The position numbers and the translations under genes are program-made. Positions 1 through 10,066 of a DNA stretch of 64,000 nucleotides are shown here, one piece after another; positions within the stretch are counted from its first letter, which is position 1; each line of letters begins with the position of its first letter. The stretch lies in the NCBI RefSeq assembly GCF_000187245.1, contig NC_027860.1, positions 248,001 to 312,000 of the forward strand, in the 5' to 3' direction. The notes beneath the pieces were generated by a model, which made no database searches, had not been told where the DNA came from, and saw only the letters and a list, made by a program, of their open reading frames with translations. Source of the DNA: Ogataea parapolymorpha DL-1. Its lineage: Eukaryota > Ascomycota > Pichiomycetes > Pichiales > Pichiaceae.

Positions 1-360
1 ATGAAGACCGACGAGGAGGTCAAGATGATCTCTGCAGAGGCGCCGATCCTGTTCGCAAAGGGCTGCGACATCTTCATCACCGAACTGACGATGCGGGCGT
101 GGATCCACGCCGAGGAGCACAAACGCAGAACGCTGCAGAAGTCCGACATCGCGGCGGCGCTGCAAAAAAGCGACATGTTTGATTTTCTCATCGACATTGT
201 GCCCCGCGAGGAGGAGAAGCCGCGCAAGAAGCACTCGCAGCACCTTGCGAACCTGCAAAGCCCGATGGACCCGGACTACCAGATGCGCTACCAGCAGCAG
301 TACATGCAGCAGGTGTATTCTCCGATGCCGATGCAGAAGGGCGACAACTACGAGTACTAG
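1..360 (+). CDS. HAP5: CCAAT-binding factor subunit HAP5 (NF-YC), 5' end missing
   Basis: This is the C-terminal part of the NF-YC-type subunit of the heme/carbon-responsive HAP2/3/4/5 CCAAT-binding activator. The visible 119 residues start inside the histone fold: [14 protein letters not shown], then [10 protein letters not shown], then [28 protein letters not shown], which are core NF-YC motifs. A Gln/Met-rich tail follows and ends at TAG 358-360. In the family the motif reads VMKTDE, so the ATG at base 1 is an internal Met and the gene begins upstream of the window. The histone fold dimerises with HAP3 (NF-YB). A CCAAT box lies just downstream, ahead of the next gene. Confidence 0.95.
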   Translation: MKTDEEVKMISAEAPILFAKGCDIFITELTMRAWIHAEEHKRRTLQKSDIAAALQKSDMFDFLIDIVPREEEKPRKKHSQHLANLQSPMDPDYQMRYQQQYMQQVYSPMPMQKGDNYEY

Positions 361-468
361 GGCTGGCTATGCCTGTTACGTAACGGCTTATATAACGAAT
401 CGACTTATGTTCTGGCGACGCGGCGCAAAATCTAATCAATCGGTTGATCGATTAATTAATTACACACA

Positions 469-476
469 CACGTGGG
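469..476 (+). promoter_or_regulatory. Pho4-type site CACGTGGG upstream of the phosphate transporter
   Basis: CACGTGGG is the preferred Pho4 core (an E-box followed by GG). It sits about 97 bp before the transporter ATG at 573. A CCAAT box follows at 479-483. Pho4 control is inferred from the motif and the neighbouring gene only. Confidence 0.45.
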
Positions 477-572
477 CAGCCAATTCCAATTTTTTTTTTT
501 TTTACCCGCCTTCATAAAACCGTTGCTCGTGTGACCAGTTTCCATTTCAGTTTTAGTGCCAAGTCCTGCGCC

Positions 573-3092
573 ATGAAGTTTTCGCACTCGTTGCAGTTCA
601 ACGCCGTCCCTGAGTGGAAGGAGCACTATCTGGCGTATTCGGCGCTCAAGAAGCTTATCTACGAGCTACAGGAGCTCGTGCTGGAGAATGACAACTCCAA
701 CACGGCGTCCTCGAAGCTGGCCACGTCGCAAACGTCGGACAACGACGTGCGGTCAAATCTGGCCGGGCTGGAGCTTTCTGGGGCCGCCAAGTGGAAGGTG
801 TCGCTCATGGACAAGATGGGCTCGTTGAGGCGCAAGAAGGAGGAGGCAACGACCGAGACTCTCGAGCTCGAGTCGATTTCGGAGCAGGAGACGTTAGACC
901 TGGCAAAGGTCGATCTGGACAAGGTTTCGCCGACCAAGGTGTTTGAGACGGCTCTGTTGAAGGAGCTGCGCAAGATCGACCGTTTCTACACCGCGCAGGA
1001 GAAGGTGATTTTCAGCGAGATCGACCGGCTGCTCAAGGATTTGCATTACTACAAAGAGACTCAGGACGATTTACAGAGGGTCAAGACCAACGACAGACTG
1101 GACCGTTTCAGCAAGGATGTCGAGCGCGACGCGGGAGACGACGACGAGGACGATCTCGAGAGCACGACGGCGTTCTCGACGCTGCTGAGCGACCGCGAGC
1201 TCAACCTCTCGTTCCAGCACGAGGTGAGCTACAAAAAGCGCATTGTGCAGGCGTTCATTGAGCTGTCGGAGCTCAAGTCGTTCATCGAGCTCAACAAGAT
1301 CGGCTTCAGCAAAGTGTGCAAGAAGTTCGACAAGGTGCTGGAACAGCACATTCGCGAGCGCTTTGTCGAGTCGCTCAGCTCGCGGTCCGAGGTGTTTAGT
1401 GCTGCCACGCTCGTCAAGATCGACGACTACCTCGACGAGCTGGTGGAGGTGTATGCTGGCGTGACGCGGGACTCAATTGAGGCTGCTCGGGCGTTTCTGC
1501 GCAGCCATTTGCGCGAACACATCGTTTTCGAGCGCAGCACCGTCTGGAAAGAGATGATCGGTATCGAGAAGGACAAACACAATGCCAAGGGCTCGAACGT
1601 GTTGACGGGCGACGAGGCAGAGCTCAAGGGCATGTTCCAGGTCGAGATGTACAGCACAGAGGTCTCATGGCTACCCTTCCGGCTGGGTGTGCCGAAGTTC
1701 CTGTTCGGCTGGACAGCTTTCAAAATCGCTCTGGCAATTCTCGCGGGCGGTATCTTGCTCGGCGTCAAGACGCTCAACGACCGCACGCAGGGCAACTGTC
1801 TTGCCGTGGTGGCCGTGTGCGCAATTCTATGGGCCACAGAGGCCATCCCGCTGTTTGCCACGTCGCTGCTCGTGCCGTTCCTCGTGGTCACGTGCAACGT
1901 GCTCAAGGACGCCGACACGGGCGAGGTGATGGACGCCGCGGACGCGGCCACCTACATCTTCGGCACGATGTGGAACTCCACGATCATGCTGCTGATCGGC
2001 GGGTTCACGCTCGCGGCCGCGTTGTCCAAGTACAACATCGCGCGCATCGCGTCGTCGTACATTTTATTTTTCGCCGGCACGTCGCCGCGTCGCATTTTGC
2101 TGGCCATCATGGTGGTGGCATTATTCCTGTCGATGTGGATTTCGAACGTTGCGGCGCCCGTGCTCGCGTACTCGCTGATCGGCCCGCTGCTCAAGAGCAT
2201 TCCGACCGAATCTGGCTTTGCGCAGGCGCTCGTGCTGGGCATTGCGCTCGTGTCCGACGTGGGTGGCATGAGCACGCCCATCTCGTCGCCGCAGAACATC
2301 ATCGCCATCGAGGCACTGGACCCACACCCGTCGTGGGGTAACTGGTTCTCGTTCTCGATCCCTCTGTGTCTGATTGGGCTTTTCGTTGTGTGGCTGGAGA
2401 TGATCCTCACGTTCAAAATTAACACCGTGAAAATCAAGCCTATCAAGCCGATTCGGGCCGCCTTCACCCTCAAACAGTACTACATCTGCTTCGTGTCCGT
2501 GCTCACCATCGTGCTGTGGTGTCTCGAGTCGCAGCTCGAGTCCCGGCTCGGGTCCTCTGGCATCATCTCGATCGTGCCGATCATCGCTTTCTACGGAACA
2601 GGCCTGCTCACCACCACAGACGTCAACAACTACCCCTGGTCGATCGTCCTGCTCGCGATGGGCGGCATCGCGCTCGGCAAGGCCGTCAGCTCGTCCGGCC
2701 TGCTCCACACCATCGCCACCTCGCTCTCCGACAGAATCCACACGTACCCGCCGATCGCGATATTGGCCATCTTCGGCGTGCTCTGCGTGGTGTTTGCAAC
2801 GTTTGTGTCGCACACCGTCTCGGCGCTGATTCTGATTCCGCTGGTCCAGTCCGTCGGGCAAGAGCTCGACCAGGAGTTCCTGCTCGTGTGCGGAATCACG
2901 CTCATTGCGAGCGTCGGCATGGCGCTGCCAATGTCGGGCTTCCCGAACTCGATCGCCATCTCCATGACCGACGACCTCGGCAAACGCTATCTCTCGACGA
3001 GCCTGTTCATCTCGCGCGGTGTGCCGATCTCGCTTGTCATGTTTGTGATGATTATCACCGTCGGCTACGGAATTATGAGCAGCATCAAATAG
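573..3092 (+). CDS. PHO91: SPX-domain low-affinity phosphate transporter (PHO87/PHO90/PHO91 family)
   Basis: Predicted 839-aa phosphate transporter. The open frame extends upstream to a GTG at 531, but the first ATG is at 573. It gives MKFSHSLQFNAVPEW, the exact SPX-domain start of the family and closest to Pho91. The SPX region covers roughly residues 1-320, with acidic and basic linkers. About a dozen hydrophobic segments follow from residue about 380. They form a DASS/SLC13-type transport domain with the paired re-entrant motifs GGMSTPISSPQN and MALPMSGFPN. SPX binds inositol pyrophosphates and tunes transport. Pho91 is vacuolar in S. cerevisiae while Pho87 and Pho90 are at the plasma membrane, so the location here is uncertain. 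A Pho4-type site lies upstream. Confidence 0.9.
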   Translation: MKFSHSLQFNAVPEWKEHYLAYSALKKLIYELQELVLENDNSNTASSKLATSQTSDNDVRSNLAGLELSGAAKWKVSLMDKMGSLRRKKEEATTETLELESISEQETLDLAKVDLDKVSPTKVFETALLKELRKIDRFYTAQEKVIFSEIDRLLKDLHYYKETQDDLQRVKTNDRLDRFSKDVERDAGDDDEDDLESTTAFSTLLSDRELNLSFQHEVSYKKRIVQAFIELSELKSFIELNKIGFSKVCKKFDKVLEQHIRERFVESLSSRSEVFSAATLVKIDDYLDELVEVYAGVTRDSIEAARAFLRSHLREHIVFERSTVWKEMIGIEKDKHNAKGSNVLTGDEAELKGMFQVEMYSTEVSWLPFRLGVPKFLFGWTAFKIALAILAGGILLGVKTLNDRTQGNCLAVVAVCAILWATEAIPLFATSLLVPFLVVTCNVLKDADTGEVMDAADAATYIFGTMWNSTIMLLIGGFTLAAALSKYNIARIASSYILFFAGTSPRRILLAIMVVALFLSMWISNVAAPVLAYSLIGPLLKSIPTESGFAQALVLGIALVSDVGGMSTPISSPQNIIAIEALDPHPSWGNWFSFSIPLCLIGLFVVWLEMILTFKINTVKIKPIKPIRAAFTLKQYYICFVSVLTIVLWCLESQLESRLGSSGIISIVPIIAFYGTGLLTTTDVNNYPWSIVLLAMGGIALGKAVSSSGLLHTIATSLSDRIHTYPPIAILAIFGVLCVVFATFVSHTVSALILIPLVQSVGQELDQEFLLVCGITLIASVGMALPMSGFPNSIAISMTDDLGKRYLSTSLFISRGVPISLVMFVMIITVGYGIMSSIK

Positions 3093-3138
3093 ATAAATAG
3101 AAAATATTTAAATGAAAAAAAAGGAAAAAAATAAAACC

Positions 3139-3210
3139 TGCCGTCCCCAGGAATCGAACCTGGGTCGCTTGTGCCACAAACAAGAGTACTAACCACTATA
3201 CTAGAACGGC
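3139..3210 (-). tRNA. tRNA-His (GTG anticodon)
   Basis: This 72-nt cloverleaf on the minus strand has a 7-bp acceptor stem (GCCGTTC/GGACGGC), the anticodon loop TTGTGGC, a T-arm with GGTTCGATTCC, and discriminator A. The encoded 5' base is G1, and the extra G-1 is added after transcription in yeast. A T-run downstream on the minus strand is a Pol III terminator. There is no intron. The body is identical to the copy at 39066-39137. Confidence 0.96.
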
Positions 3211-3313
3211 GTATCAGCCGAAAAACCGCGCAAACGCGCCCTTGTCGCACATACCCGCCTCCGCCCTGCCCTGCCAGCTAAAAATAATTATTTTATTTTC
3301 TCTCGCCTCATCC

Positions 3314-4438
3314 ATGGAGTACATATACAACCCGTACGACGGGATATACTACGAGGTCGTGCCGCGTCTTCAAGAGCGCACCGACAACTCCACAGACTGC
3401 GTCTCGTGTCCCTCGCTGCCCGCGTGTCCCGCGTGCGACTCCACCGAACAGTGTGCCCAGTCGTCCGGATCCTGCACCACCTGTCCCACGCGGTACTGTG
3501 CCAACATCACATCCAGCCTGACCTCCGCGTCCAGCACGCAGGCCGTGTCCAAAGGGCCGAGTTCGGCCAAAGTGGGCGGAATTGCAGGCGGTGTGGCTGC
3601 GTTTGTGTTTCTGATCCTATGCGGCCTGTTTTACCTGCTCTACAAGAAGTGGTACAAGAAACGGTACCCACACGGCTTTTTCTACTACTACGAGGACGAC
3701 GACGAGGACGACGACGACAAGGAGCAGCTCACGGGGGGCCCGAGACAGCGGCGAAATTCGCAGTCGACGCTCACGACAATGACCAACTCGGTGCTAACCA
3801 AGGCGTCGAATGTGATCAACGTGACGTACATTCCGGGCGTGACGATCCGCAACGGCAGCGCCAAGCTCACAAACAGCCGTGCAGGCGGGTCCTCGAACGG
3901 CAGCAACCGCGCCCTGAGTGTATACTCGAAGGAGACGTATTTTAGCGATTTGGAGGCCGCCTCGATCCACGGAGGCAACGTGGTCACCAGGGGCGGCGTG
4001 CCGCGGCTGGTGAATGTCGAGGAGGACGCTTATGACTACGAGCCGCCCAAGAGCCGGTTTGTGCTGGAGGACACGATCGAGGAGGGCGAGGACGAGGACG
4101 AGGACGAGCCTAGGACCGACTCGCGGACCGGGACTTCTGCAGGCACAACTCTCGGGTTCGGGCCGCTGTTGCTGCGCAGCAACGACGACGTGCTCGGGAG
4201 CAGCGACGATTCGGATCTGGGCGACTCCGACGAGGAGAACATCGAATTTCTCACCACGCAGCACAGAAAAGAGCAGGAGCACCATGCGCATGCCGGCGGC
4301 GACACTGTTTCGTTGGACATTCCCCTAGAGACTTTGGGACGGGCCGACAGCAACGAGGTGATCCTGGAGGTGGATCTGGACGTGAAGGACAACGGGTCAA
4401 ATCCGTTTGAGTCTCCGTTGGATTTGCAGAAAAAGTAG
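3314..4438 (+). CDS. OPY2: OPY2-like single-pass membrane anchor of the HOG pathway
   Basis: Predicted 374-aa type I-like membrane protein. The first ATG in the frame is 3314; a longer reading would need a TTG. Residues about 29-62 form a cysteine cluster (CVSCPSLPACPACD, then CTTCPTRYC) that matches the extracellular Opy2 domain. One membrane segment follows (about 88-110, GGIAGGVAAFVFLILCGLFY), then a KKWYKKRY stop-transfer and a long cytosolic tail with three Asp/Glu-rich blocks. In S. cerevisiae Opy2 recruits Ste50 and so Ste11 to the membrane, feeding the Hog1 and invasive-growth pathways. There is no clear signal peptide, as in the yeast protein. The call rests on the Cys pattern and topology. 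Confidence 0.75.
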   Translation: MEYIYNPYDGIYYEVVPRLQERTDNSTDCVSCPSLPACPACDSTEQCAQSSGSCTTCPTRYCANITSSLTSASSTQAVSKGPSSAKVGGIAGGVAAFVFLILCGLFYLLYKKWYKKRYPHGFFYYYEDDDEDDDDKEQLTGGPRQRRNSQSTLTTMTNSVLTKASNVINVTYIPGVTIRNGSAKLTNSRAGGSSNGSNRALSVYSKETYFSDLEAASIHGGNVVTRGGVPRLVNVEEDAYDYEPPKSRFVLEDTIEEGEDEDEDEPRTDSRTGTSAGTTLGFGPLLLRSNDDVLGSSDDSDLGDSDEENIEFLTTQHRKEQEHHAHAGGDTVSLDIPLETLGRADSNEVILEVDLDVKDNGSNPFESPLDLQKK

Positions 4439-4580
4439 TTTGCGACTAAAATTTTCCAGCTGTGTTGACAAAATAAAAAGTATTGTAAATAAAAACAAAA
4501 ATTAATCAACTGCCACAGCTCTCGTATTTGTTGGTCCGCAGCACCTGATTGGCCCAAAAGTGTTCTCTGACAAACGCAGC

Positions 4581-6447
4581 ATGAGCGAAAGAAAAAGGTT
4601 CATCAATGAGGATAATGAGGTGAGTACCAGCAGAGGGAATTTACTAACAAATACAGGTATTTGACGACCCCAACGACCTCATTAACCAGGTAATCAAAAA
4701 CCTCACGGTGCCGCCAGACAATATCCCGACGACCGTCTCGCGCGTGTACAATAACGAGCGGAATCTGAACAACGAGGTCCAGGCATACGCCAAAATTGCG
4801 GGCAGAGACTGGACCTTCTATGTGAAATCGTTGAAAGTGCTTATAGGCCGTAATACCGATTCGCACGCCACGGACCGGGCCGAGGACAAGGTCGACATCG
4901 ATCTGGGGCCGTCGAAGGTGGTTTCCCGAAAACACGCGTCGATCTCGTACAATCTAGAGGAAAGAAGGTGGGAGCTCGTGATTCTGGGGCGCAATGGGCT
5001 CAAGATCGACGCCCAGCGCATCAACTCCACGTCGAACGGCTCCGGACCCATATTTCTCAACTCGGGCAACATCATCGACATTGGCGGCACCCAGATGATG
5101 TTCATTCTGCCCGATGCCGTGCCCGTGATCTCCAACTACTTCCTCTCCAACCTCAAGAACAAGCGGCCCAAGTCGGACGTTTTCAGCAACTCGAGTGCGT
5201 CGCTCTACTCCACCGACGTGTATACCAACAACAACGTCAAGGGTTTCCAGATATACGAGAAATCGCCCGCGCCCAACGACCTCTCGTCTCCCGGGCACAC
5301 CATCAAGGGCTCGGAGCAGGACTACTCCAAAGACGACGCCAAGGACCTCAAGCCGCCGTACTCGTACGCCACAATGATCACACAGGCAATCCTGTCCAAT
5401 CCTCAGGGTATCTTGTCGCTGTCGGAAATCTACGACTGGATAGCGAGCCATTACGCTTATTACAGGCACAGCAAGCAAGGGTGGCAGAACTCCATCAGAC
5501 ACAATTTGTCGCTCAACAAGGCGTTTGAGAAAGTGCCTAGAAAACCCAACGAGCCCGGCAAGGGCATGAAGTGGCAGATCAGCGAGAGCTACAGGAAAGA
5601 GTTCCTGAAAAAATGGGAGGAAGGAACTCTCAACAAAGTGAAAAGAGGAAGCAGCGTTTCCAGACAGCTCCAGATGCATCTTATAAAAAACAGAGGCCTG
5701 CCCGACTCTGGCCGTTCGGCCATGCCGGCCACAAACCCGACCGCAGATTTTAACATGTACAAACGGCCCGAGCAGCCGTATTACGAGTCGAAATTGAACT
5801 CCGCTGCGCCGCTGCATTCCGAGCCCCACGAGGCCCTGAACTACATCACTGCGGCAGCAAGCTTGTCCAACAGCAGCATCCCCCCAAGCAGTGCTCCAGG
5901 CTCCACGTCGGGCACGTCGTCCGTCCCTAATCAGGTGCCCAAGCCGGAACTCTCATCGCCCATCAAACAGCTGGGCGTTCCCGAGTACAGGACCAACTTT
6001 AATGGATCGCTCCCGCCTCTAGCCGGCAGAACAGCGTCTCAGGAAACGCCTGGCTCTGTGATTAAGCCTCCTCCCACCAACGCATCTGCCTCATCGGGCA
6101 ATGCCCTGTTCCCGCCAGCAAGTCCGAAAAAATACCAGGTTAGCGCGCTGGAGGCTTACACGCCCGACAGAGGCACGTCGCGCCACCAGTTGGACCCACC
6201 ATCGTCGTCACAATCGCACCCGTCGGTCAACTCGTCGCCGGCGCTGTGGAACTACGTGCAATTTTCCACCCCGCTGGGCGGCCCCTCGTCGAACGGCAAC
6301 CAGCAGCAAAACAGCATGCAGTCAGGCGCCACGAACAACCGGTCGCCGGCCAAGATCGAATTGGAAAGCCCTCTGCGAGACAGAAAGGCCGATTCGCAGG
6401 CCGGTGACCTCAAAGATGTGGATCTCGTGAAAGGATTTAAGCAATAG
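4581..6447 (+). CDS. FKH2: Forkhead transcription factor with FHA domain (FKH1/FKH2 type), one intron
   Basis: A 609-aa protein in two exons: 4581-4619 (13 codons, [13 protein letters not shown]) and 4657-6447. The 37-nt intron keeps the frame; without it the conserved N-terminus would lack an ATG. An FHA domain at about 70-165 ([25 protein letters not shown]) is followed by a forkhead domain at about 240-335 ([30 protein letters not shown]). The tail is rich in Ser, Pro and Gln with many SP/TP sites, as expected for CDK-regulated Fkh proteins. Fkh2 works with Mcm1 and Ndd1 at G2/M genes, while Fkh1 also acts in silencing and origin timing. FKH1 and FKH2 cannot be separated here. Confidence 0.88.
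4620..4656 (+). other. Intron of the forkhead gene (37 nt)
   Basis: Donor GTGAGT at 4620, perfect branch site TACTAAC at 4642-4648, acceptor CAG ending at 4656. The branch A to AG distance is 9 nt. This is the only nearby acceptor that keeps the frame. Confidence 0.85.
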
Positions 6448-6539
6448 AGAGATCATTAATGGTATTATAAGTCATAACGTAACAAAGCAAACGGGACTCA
6501 TGGCATCGGCGTATGTACAAGTTGGTTTCGATCCACGAA

Positions 6540-8591
6540 TCACTCAACATCCATAAACTGATAGTAACCGTTGAGCTCCATCACCGGCTTTTTCAGCGAG
6601 TCGCTCACGGGAAATGGCTCCAGCTCCGATGCGAAGAAGCTGGACGTTTTGCTGGACGACGTCGCCGCCAGCGTCAAGTCGGTCACGTCTAGCGACTTGC
6701 CGATCTCGGAAGGAGCTCCCAGCCAGTAGTCCGCGAAGTTTTGGTCCTGAGTTAAAATGGTTGCAAACTCTTTTTCGACCGGGTCCGTAAATTCGCCGTT
6801 GTCCCCAAGCGACGACGGAGACTCGGGCTGGTCCTCGTATGTGCCGTTTTCGTCCTCGCTCAGGAATCTTGCGAAGTTGATGGTCTCGTTCCGTGAAAAG
6901 TCCAGCGCAAAATTATTAGCGACGGGCAGAGCACCGGAACCTGGTCTGACCTGCAACTTGGAAACCTCGATGTTTTCGCGGAAAAGAACCTCCGAGCCGT
7001 ACAGGAACGGTGCGCTGGAGTCAGTGTTCTTCTCGGAGGCCAGCATCTTGACCTTGGCGGCCACAATGTCCAGCAAGTCGGTGTCGATAAAATGGTGGCA
7101 CGAAATGGCCTCGAATTTGGAGAGGATCAGCTTCAACATTTTGATGTTGATGTTCCTGTGGTACAACATCGAGTTGAACATGCTGAGCATGTTGCCCAGA
7201 ATCATCACCACATAGTTGCGCACAGGCAGACACTCCTTTGTGCTTGATTCGAGGTCGCTCCAGATGCTCATTTCCATCAGGTGGTTGAGCAGCTTGACCA
7301 TCGACTCCAGCTGGTAATCGGATGGTTTCTGGAAAAATCTGAGTTTCAGGCCGCAGTAATGCAACACCATCAACACCTTCATCTGCGAGACCAGCATCGA
7401 GTTGATCTGGTCGTAATTGTCGAGGTCGAATTTTCTCTTTTCTTTTAGTTGCTGAATATCGAACTCTTTTTTCTGGATTTTGAATAGCACCTCCATAATT
7501 AGGTAGTTATCCTTTCTCAGATTGAGTCTGGAGTCCAGAACGCGCACAACAAGCGACATGAAGTCGTCCGCTGGGTTTGTCTGCTCGGCCTCCAAATAGG
7601 TCTGCGGATCAAATTTCTCGTCAGACTTCCTCAGCTGCTCAAAACACTGCGACATGATCGGATGCATGTCCATAACAAGACACTTTAGCACGAAGAGATT
7701 ATCGAATTTCCGGAGCAGGGAAGCGACCTCCGGGTGGTGCGAGTAGGTGGTGAACACCTCTGTCGAAATTGAGAGTGATTCGTCGCGCTCAGCAAATCGG
7801 GTCTCCATAAACAGCCACAAAGCCACGAACTTGGTTTTGCCGCGAGAATACTTTGTAAGCTGGCGGTAGTCTCTGATTTTGGCGAGCAGCGATGACACCA
7901 TTGCAGGCCTCTCGACCGTCGCGTCGAAATCGACAAGACGCCTGTGTTTTGCGTCGTAGCTGTAGTCCAGCGCGACCAGGCTTACAGCACAGATCAGCAT
8001 CACCAACTCCATGCTCTGGAACGACGCGTCGAGGCTTTTCATCTGAGCAAGTAAGTCATCTTTGTCGAGCTCAAAATACAGGTGCTGGTTGAGGTCGAAA
8101 AAACACGTCACAAGATGGTTCAGCAGATGCACGTTCAGCACGGGGTCGTCTAGTATTTTCGGCAATTCCACAGGTCTGCTCGTGACCAGTGTCATGTGAC
8201 TATCCTGGAAACAAGGCACAGTGATGTAGCTTGACGCGGTATCGGCCCGCTCTACAACCTTCTTTTCGAGCTCAAAAATGCGGCCGGCAAGCTTTGTGTT
8301 TTGCTTGCGCAGCTTCTCCACGTCGGACATCTCTTTTTCTTCCTCCTCCACAATTCCCAATTTTGGTTCCGGTGGCGAAATTTTTATCGATCTAAAGGTT
8401 TCTGGATACTCGCAAATGAGCTTTTTGCGCTCGCAGTTTTTACAAACCACCCCCCGGTCGCATTTGATCTTGCGGCGGCGACACTCCAGACAGGAGACAG
8501 GGACGGATTTCTTCACCTCTATCGAGCGCCTTTTCATATGGACAGAAATTCGGAAGCAACTGGAATGTAGCTTGTATTTATAATCCATCAT
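6540..8591 (-). CDS. Zn2Cys6 fungal transcription factor
   Basis: A 683-aa protein with an N-terminal binuclear zinc cluster at residues 34-60: C-x2-C-x6-C-x5-C-x2-C-x6-C (CLECRRRKIKCDRGVVCKNC, then C60). Basic residues surround the cluster. A Glu/Lys-rich coiled-coil-like stretch at about 85-115 probably mediates dimerisation. The middle region is long, mostly helical and weakly hydrophobic, as in the fungal regulatory homology region, and the C-terminal 150 residues are acidic and Ser-rich. The gene is convergent with the forkhead gene, 92 bp apart. A second in-frame Met at residue 19 also lies before the cluster. I do not recognise a specific target pathway or orthologue. Confidence 0.85.
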   Translation of the reverse strand: MMDYKYKLHSSCFRISVHMKRRSIEVKKSVPVSCLECRRRKIKCDRGVVCKNCERKKLICEYPETFRSIKISPPEPKLGIVEEEEKEMSDVEKLRKQNTKLAGRIFELEKKVVERADTASSYITVPCFQDSHMTLVTSRPVELPKILDDPVLNVHLLNHLVTCFFDLNQHLYFELDKDDLLAQMKSLDASFQSMELVMLICAVSLVALDYSYDAKHRRLVDFDATVERPAMVSSLLAKIRDYRQLTKYSRGKTKFVALWLFMETRFAERDESLSISTEVFTTYSHHPEVASLLRKFDNLFVLKCLVMDMHPIMSQCFEQLRKSDEKFDPQTYLEAEQTNPADDFMSLVVRVLDSRLNLRKDNYLIMEVLFKIQKKEFDIQQLKEKRKFDLDNYDQINSMLVSQMKVLMVLHYCGLKLRFFQKPSDYQLESMVKLLNHLMEMSIWSDLESSTKECLPVRNYVVMILGNMLSMFNSMLYHRNINIKMLKLILSKFEAISCHHFIDTDLLDIVAAKVKMLASEKNTDSSAPFLYGSEVLFRENIEVSKLQVRPGSGALPVANNFALDFSRNETINFARFLSEDENGTYEDQPESPSSLGDNGEFTDPVEKEFATILTQDQNFADYWLGAPSEIGKSLDVTDLTLAATSSSKTSSFFASELEPFPVSDSLKKPVMELNGYYQFMDVE

Positions 8592-8754
8592 CTACGCTAT
8601 GCATTATTCGGAACTTAGGTACCTCGTAAACATTACAGGTAGAGTGCCGAGGCCTATCTCCGAAGCTGTCGGGCAAACTTCCGGAAGTAAATGTTATGTG
8701 CGACACTCCTCCCACCTCTCAGTTATAGCCGCATGATATTATTAATCCACATTG

Positions 8755-10066
8755 TTATCTCTGTTGTGCCGCGTCGATACGGCCGGGGACCTCAATGGTG
8801 GCTCTTTCCACAATGGGCGACTGTGCGGCTGACTCTTGGCCTTCTGATTGCTCATCTATTGTATCGTCACTAGCATTATCATGCGCCTCGTGAACATTCG
8901 GCTTAGCACTCTGTTTCGTATCCTCCTCAGTCACGTCTTTCGGCTCTGATGACTCAGTTTCCCGGTGTCTCCGTTGCAGCCTCTCTGTCCTGGATGCTTG
9001 ATACATCTCCTCTTTGAGCTTCATGCGCTTCTGCGCCCGCATCTCTGCACCATGTGCCCTTAATCGCTCCTCTTCCTCCCGTTTCTTTTCGTCCTCCTCC
9101 TGTTTCTGTCTTTCCTTGGCTTCCAGCCGAGAAGAGCGTTTTCTGTTGGCCAGCAAGGCCTGCATCTGAATTTCGCGCCTCCGTTGCAACGCTTGCCGTC
9201 TTTTCTTCAGGTCGTGCTGAGCCACCTGCTCCACAAACCCTTTCAGACTCCCGTACAGCTTGTACTCATGCGACGACGTTTTTTTTGCCGCCCTTCTGTT
9301 TCAGCCCCTTCAAATACTGATCAAACTGGTAGATCCCGGCCGTCTCGCACCGCCACTCCACCAACACCGGCTCAATATCGCCAAACGTCTCAGCAGGATT
9401 ACCAATTCTCTTTTTGGCGTCCGCCCGCTTTTTAGGCACCTCCATTGGCGGATACTCTGTTTTGCGATAATAGACACGCGAGTCTTCCAAAACAAACCAC
9501 TCGTTCAGCTCGCGGTCCTCTGTGTACGCGTACACGGGTTCCAGCCGCAAATCGTGCTGCGGTTTGGCGTACTGGTCCACGCTTTTGCGGAAATTATCTA
9601 TGCTTTTGGTATTGGCCAGCTGGATCAAATTGTAAAACAGCTCGGTTTTGCCGATCAAATCAAGCGCAAAAAAGTCTATTGGGTCGTACTCCTCGTAGTA
9701 GCGTGCGGAGACCTGGTTCAACGCGTCGTTGACCTGCGAATCAAAATTGTCCAGCTTGAAATTGGCCAGATACTGGACCATCCGGGCGATAAATGCGTTC
9801 ACAAAAACGGGGCTCGCAATGCTCAGTAGCTCCTCCTCAAACGTCTCCACATCGAAATTCTCTGTGATTTTCACCAGATGACGCAGAAGATAAATCCACT
9901 GGACCACATAGGCGTATCTGTAGTCGTTGCGCAGTTCGGTGAGTCGGTTGTGGTACACGGGATCTTCTATGAGCAATGTCGGCGGCGCTTTTAGCAGGAC
10001 CGCACGCACGTCCTCGTCCACCAAGTCGGACAAATTTTCGGCCGGATGTGTGCTTTGGACAGGCAT
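8755..10066 (-). CDS. DDT/WHIM (RSF1-like) chromatin factor, frame broken at an A8 run
   Basis: Two minus-strand frames read as one protein of about 435 aa. The first (10066 to 9266) starts MPVQSTHPAENLSDL. It contains ENFDVETFEEELL, then IGKTELFYNLIQL, then a block near YAYTEDRELNEWFVLEDSRVYYR that resembles the DDT/WHIM region of ISWI-partner proteins such as RSF1. It ends 14 nt after an eight-A run (plus-strand T at 9279-9286). The second frame has no ATG at its start, is open through the same run, and continues with LYGSLKGFVEQVAQHDLKKRR and a long Arg/Glu/Lys coiled coil. A seven-A run would join them without a stop. The chromatin role is inferred from weak motifs, and the break could be a sequencing error. 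Confidence 0.5.

Noticed and set aside
3242..3313. N-terminal extension of OPY2 with a signal-peptide-like hydrophobic stretch.
   Set aside because: It would need translation from TTG; the first ATG is 3314.
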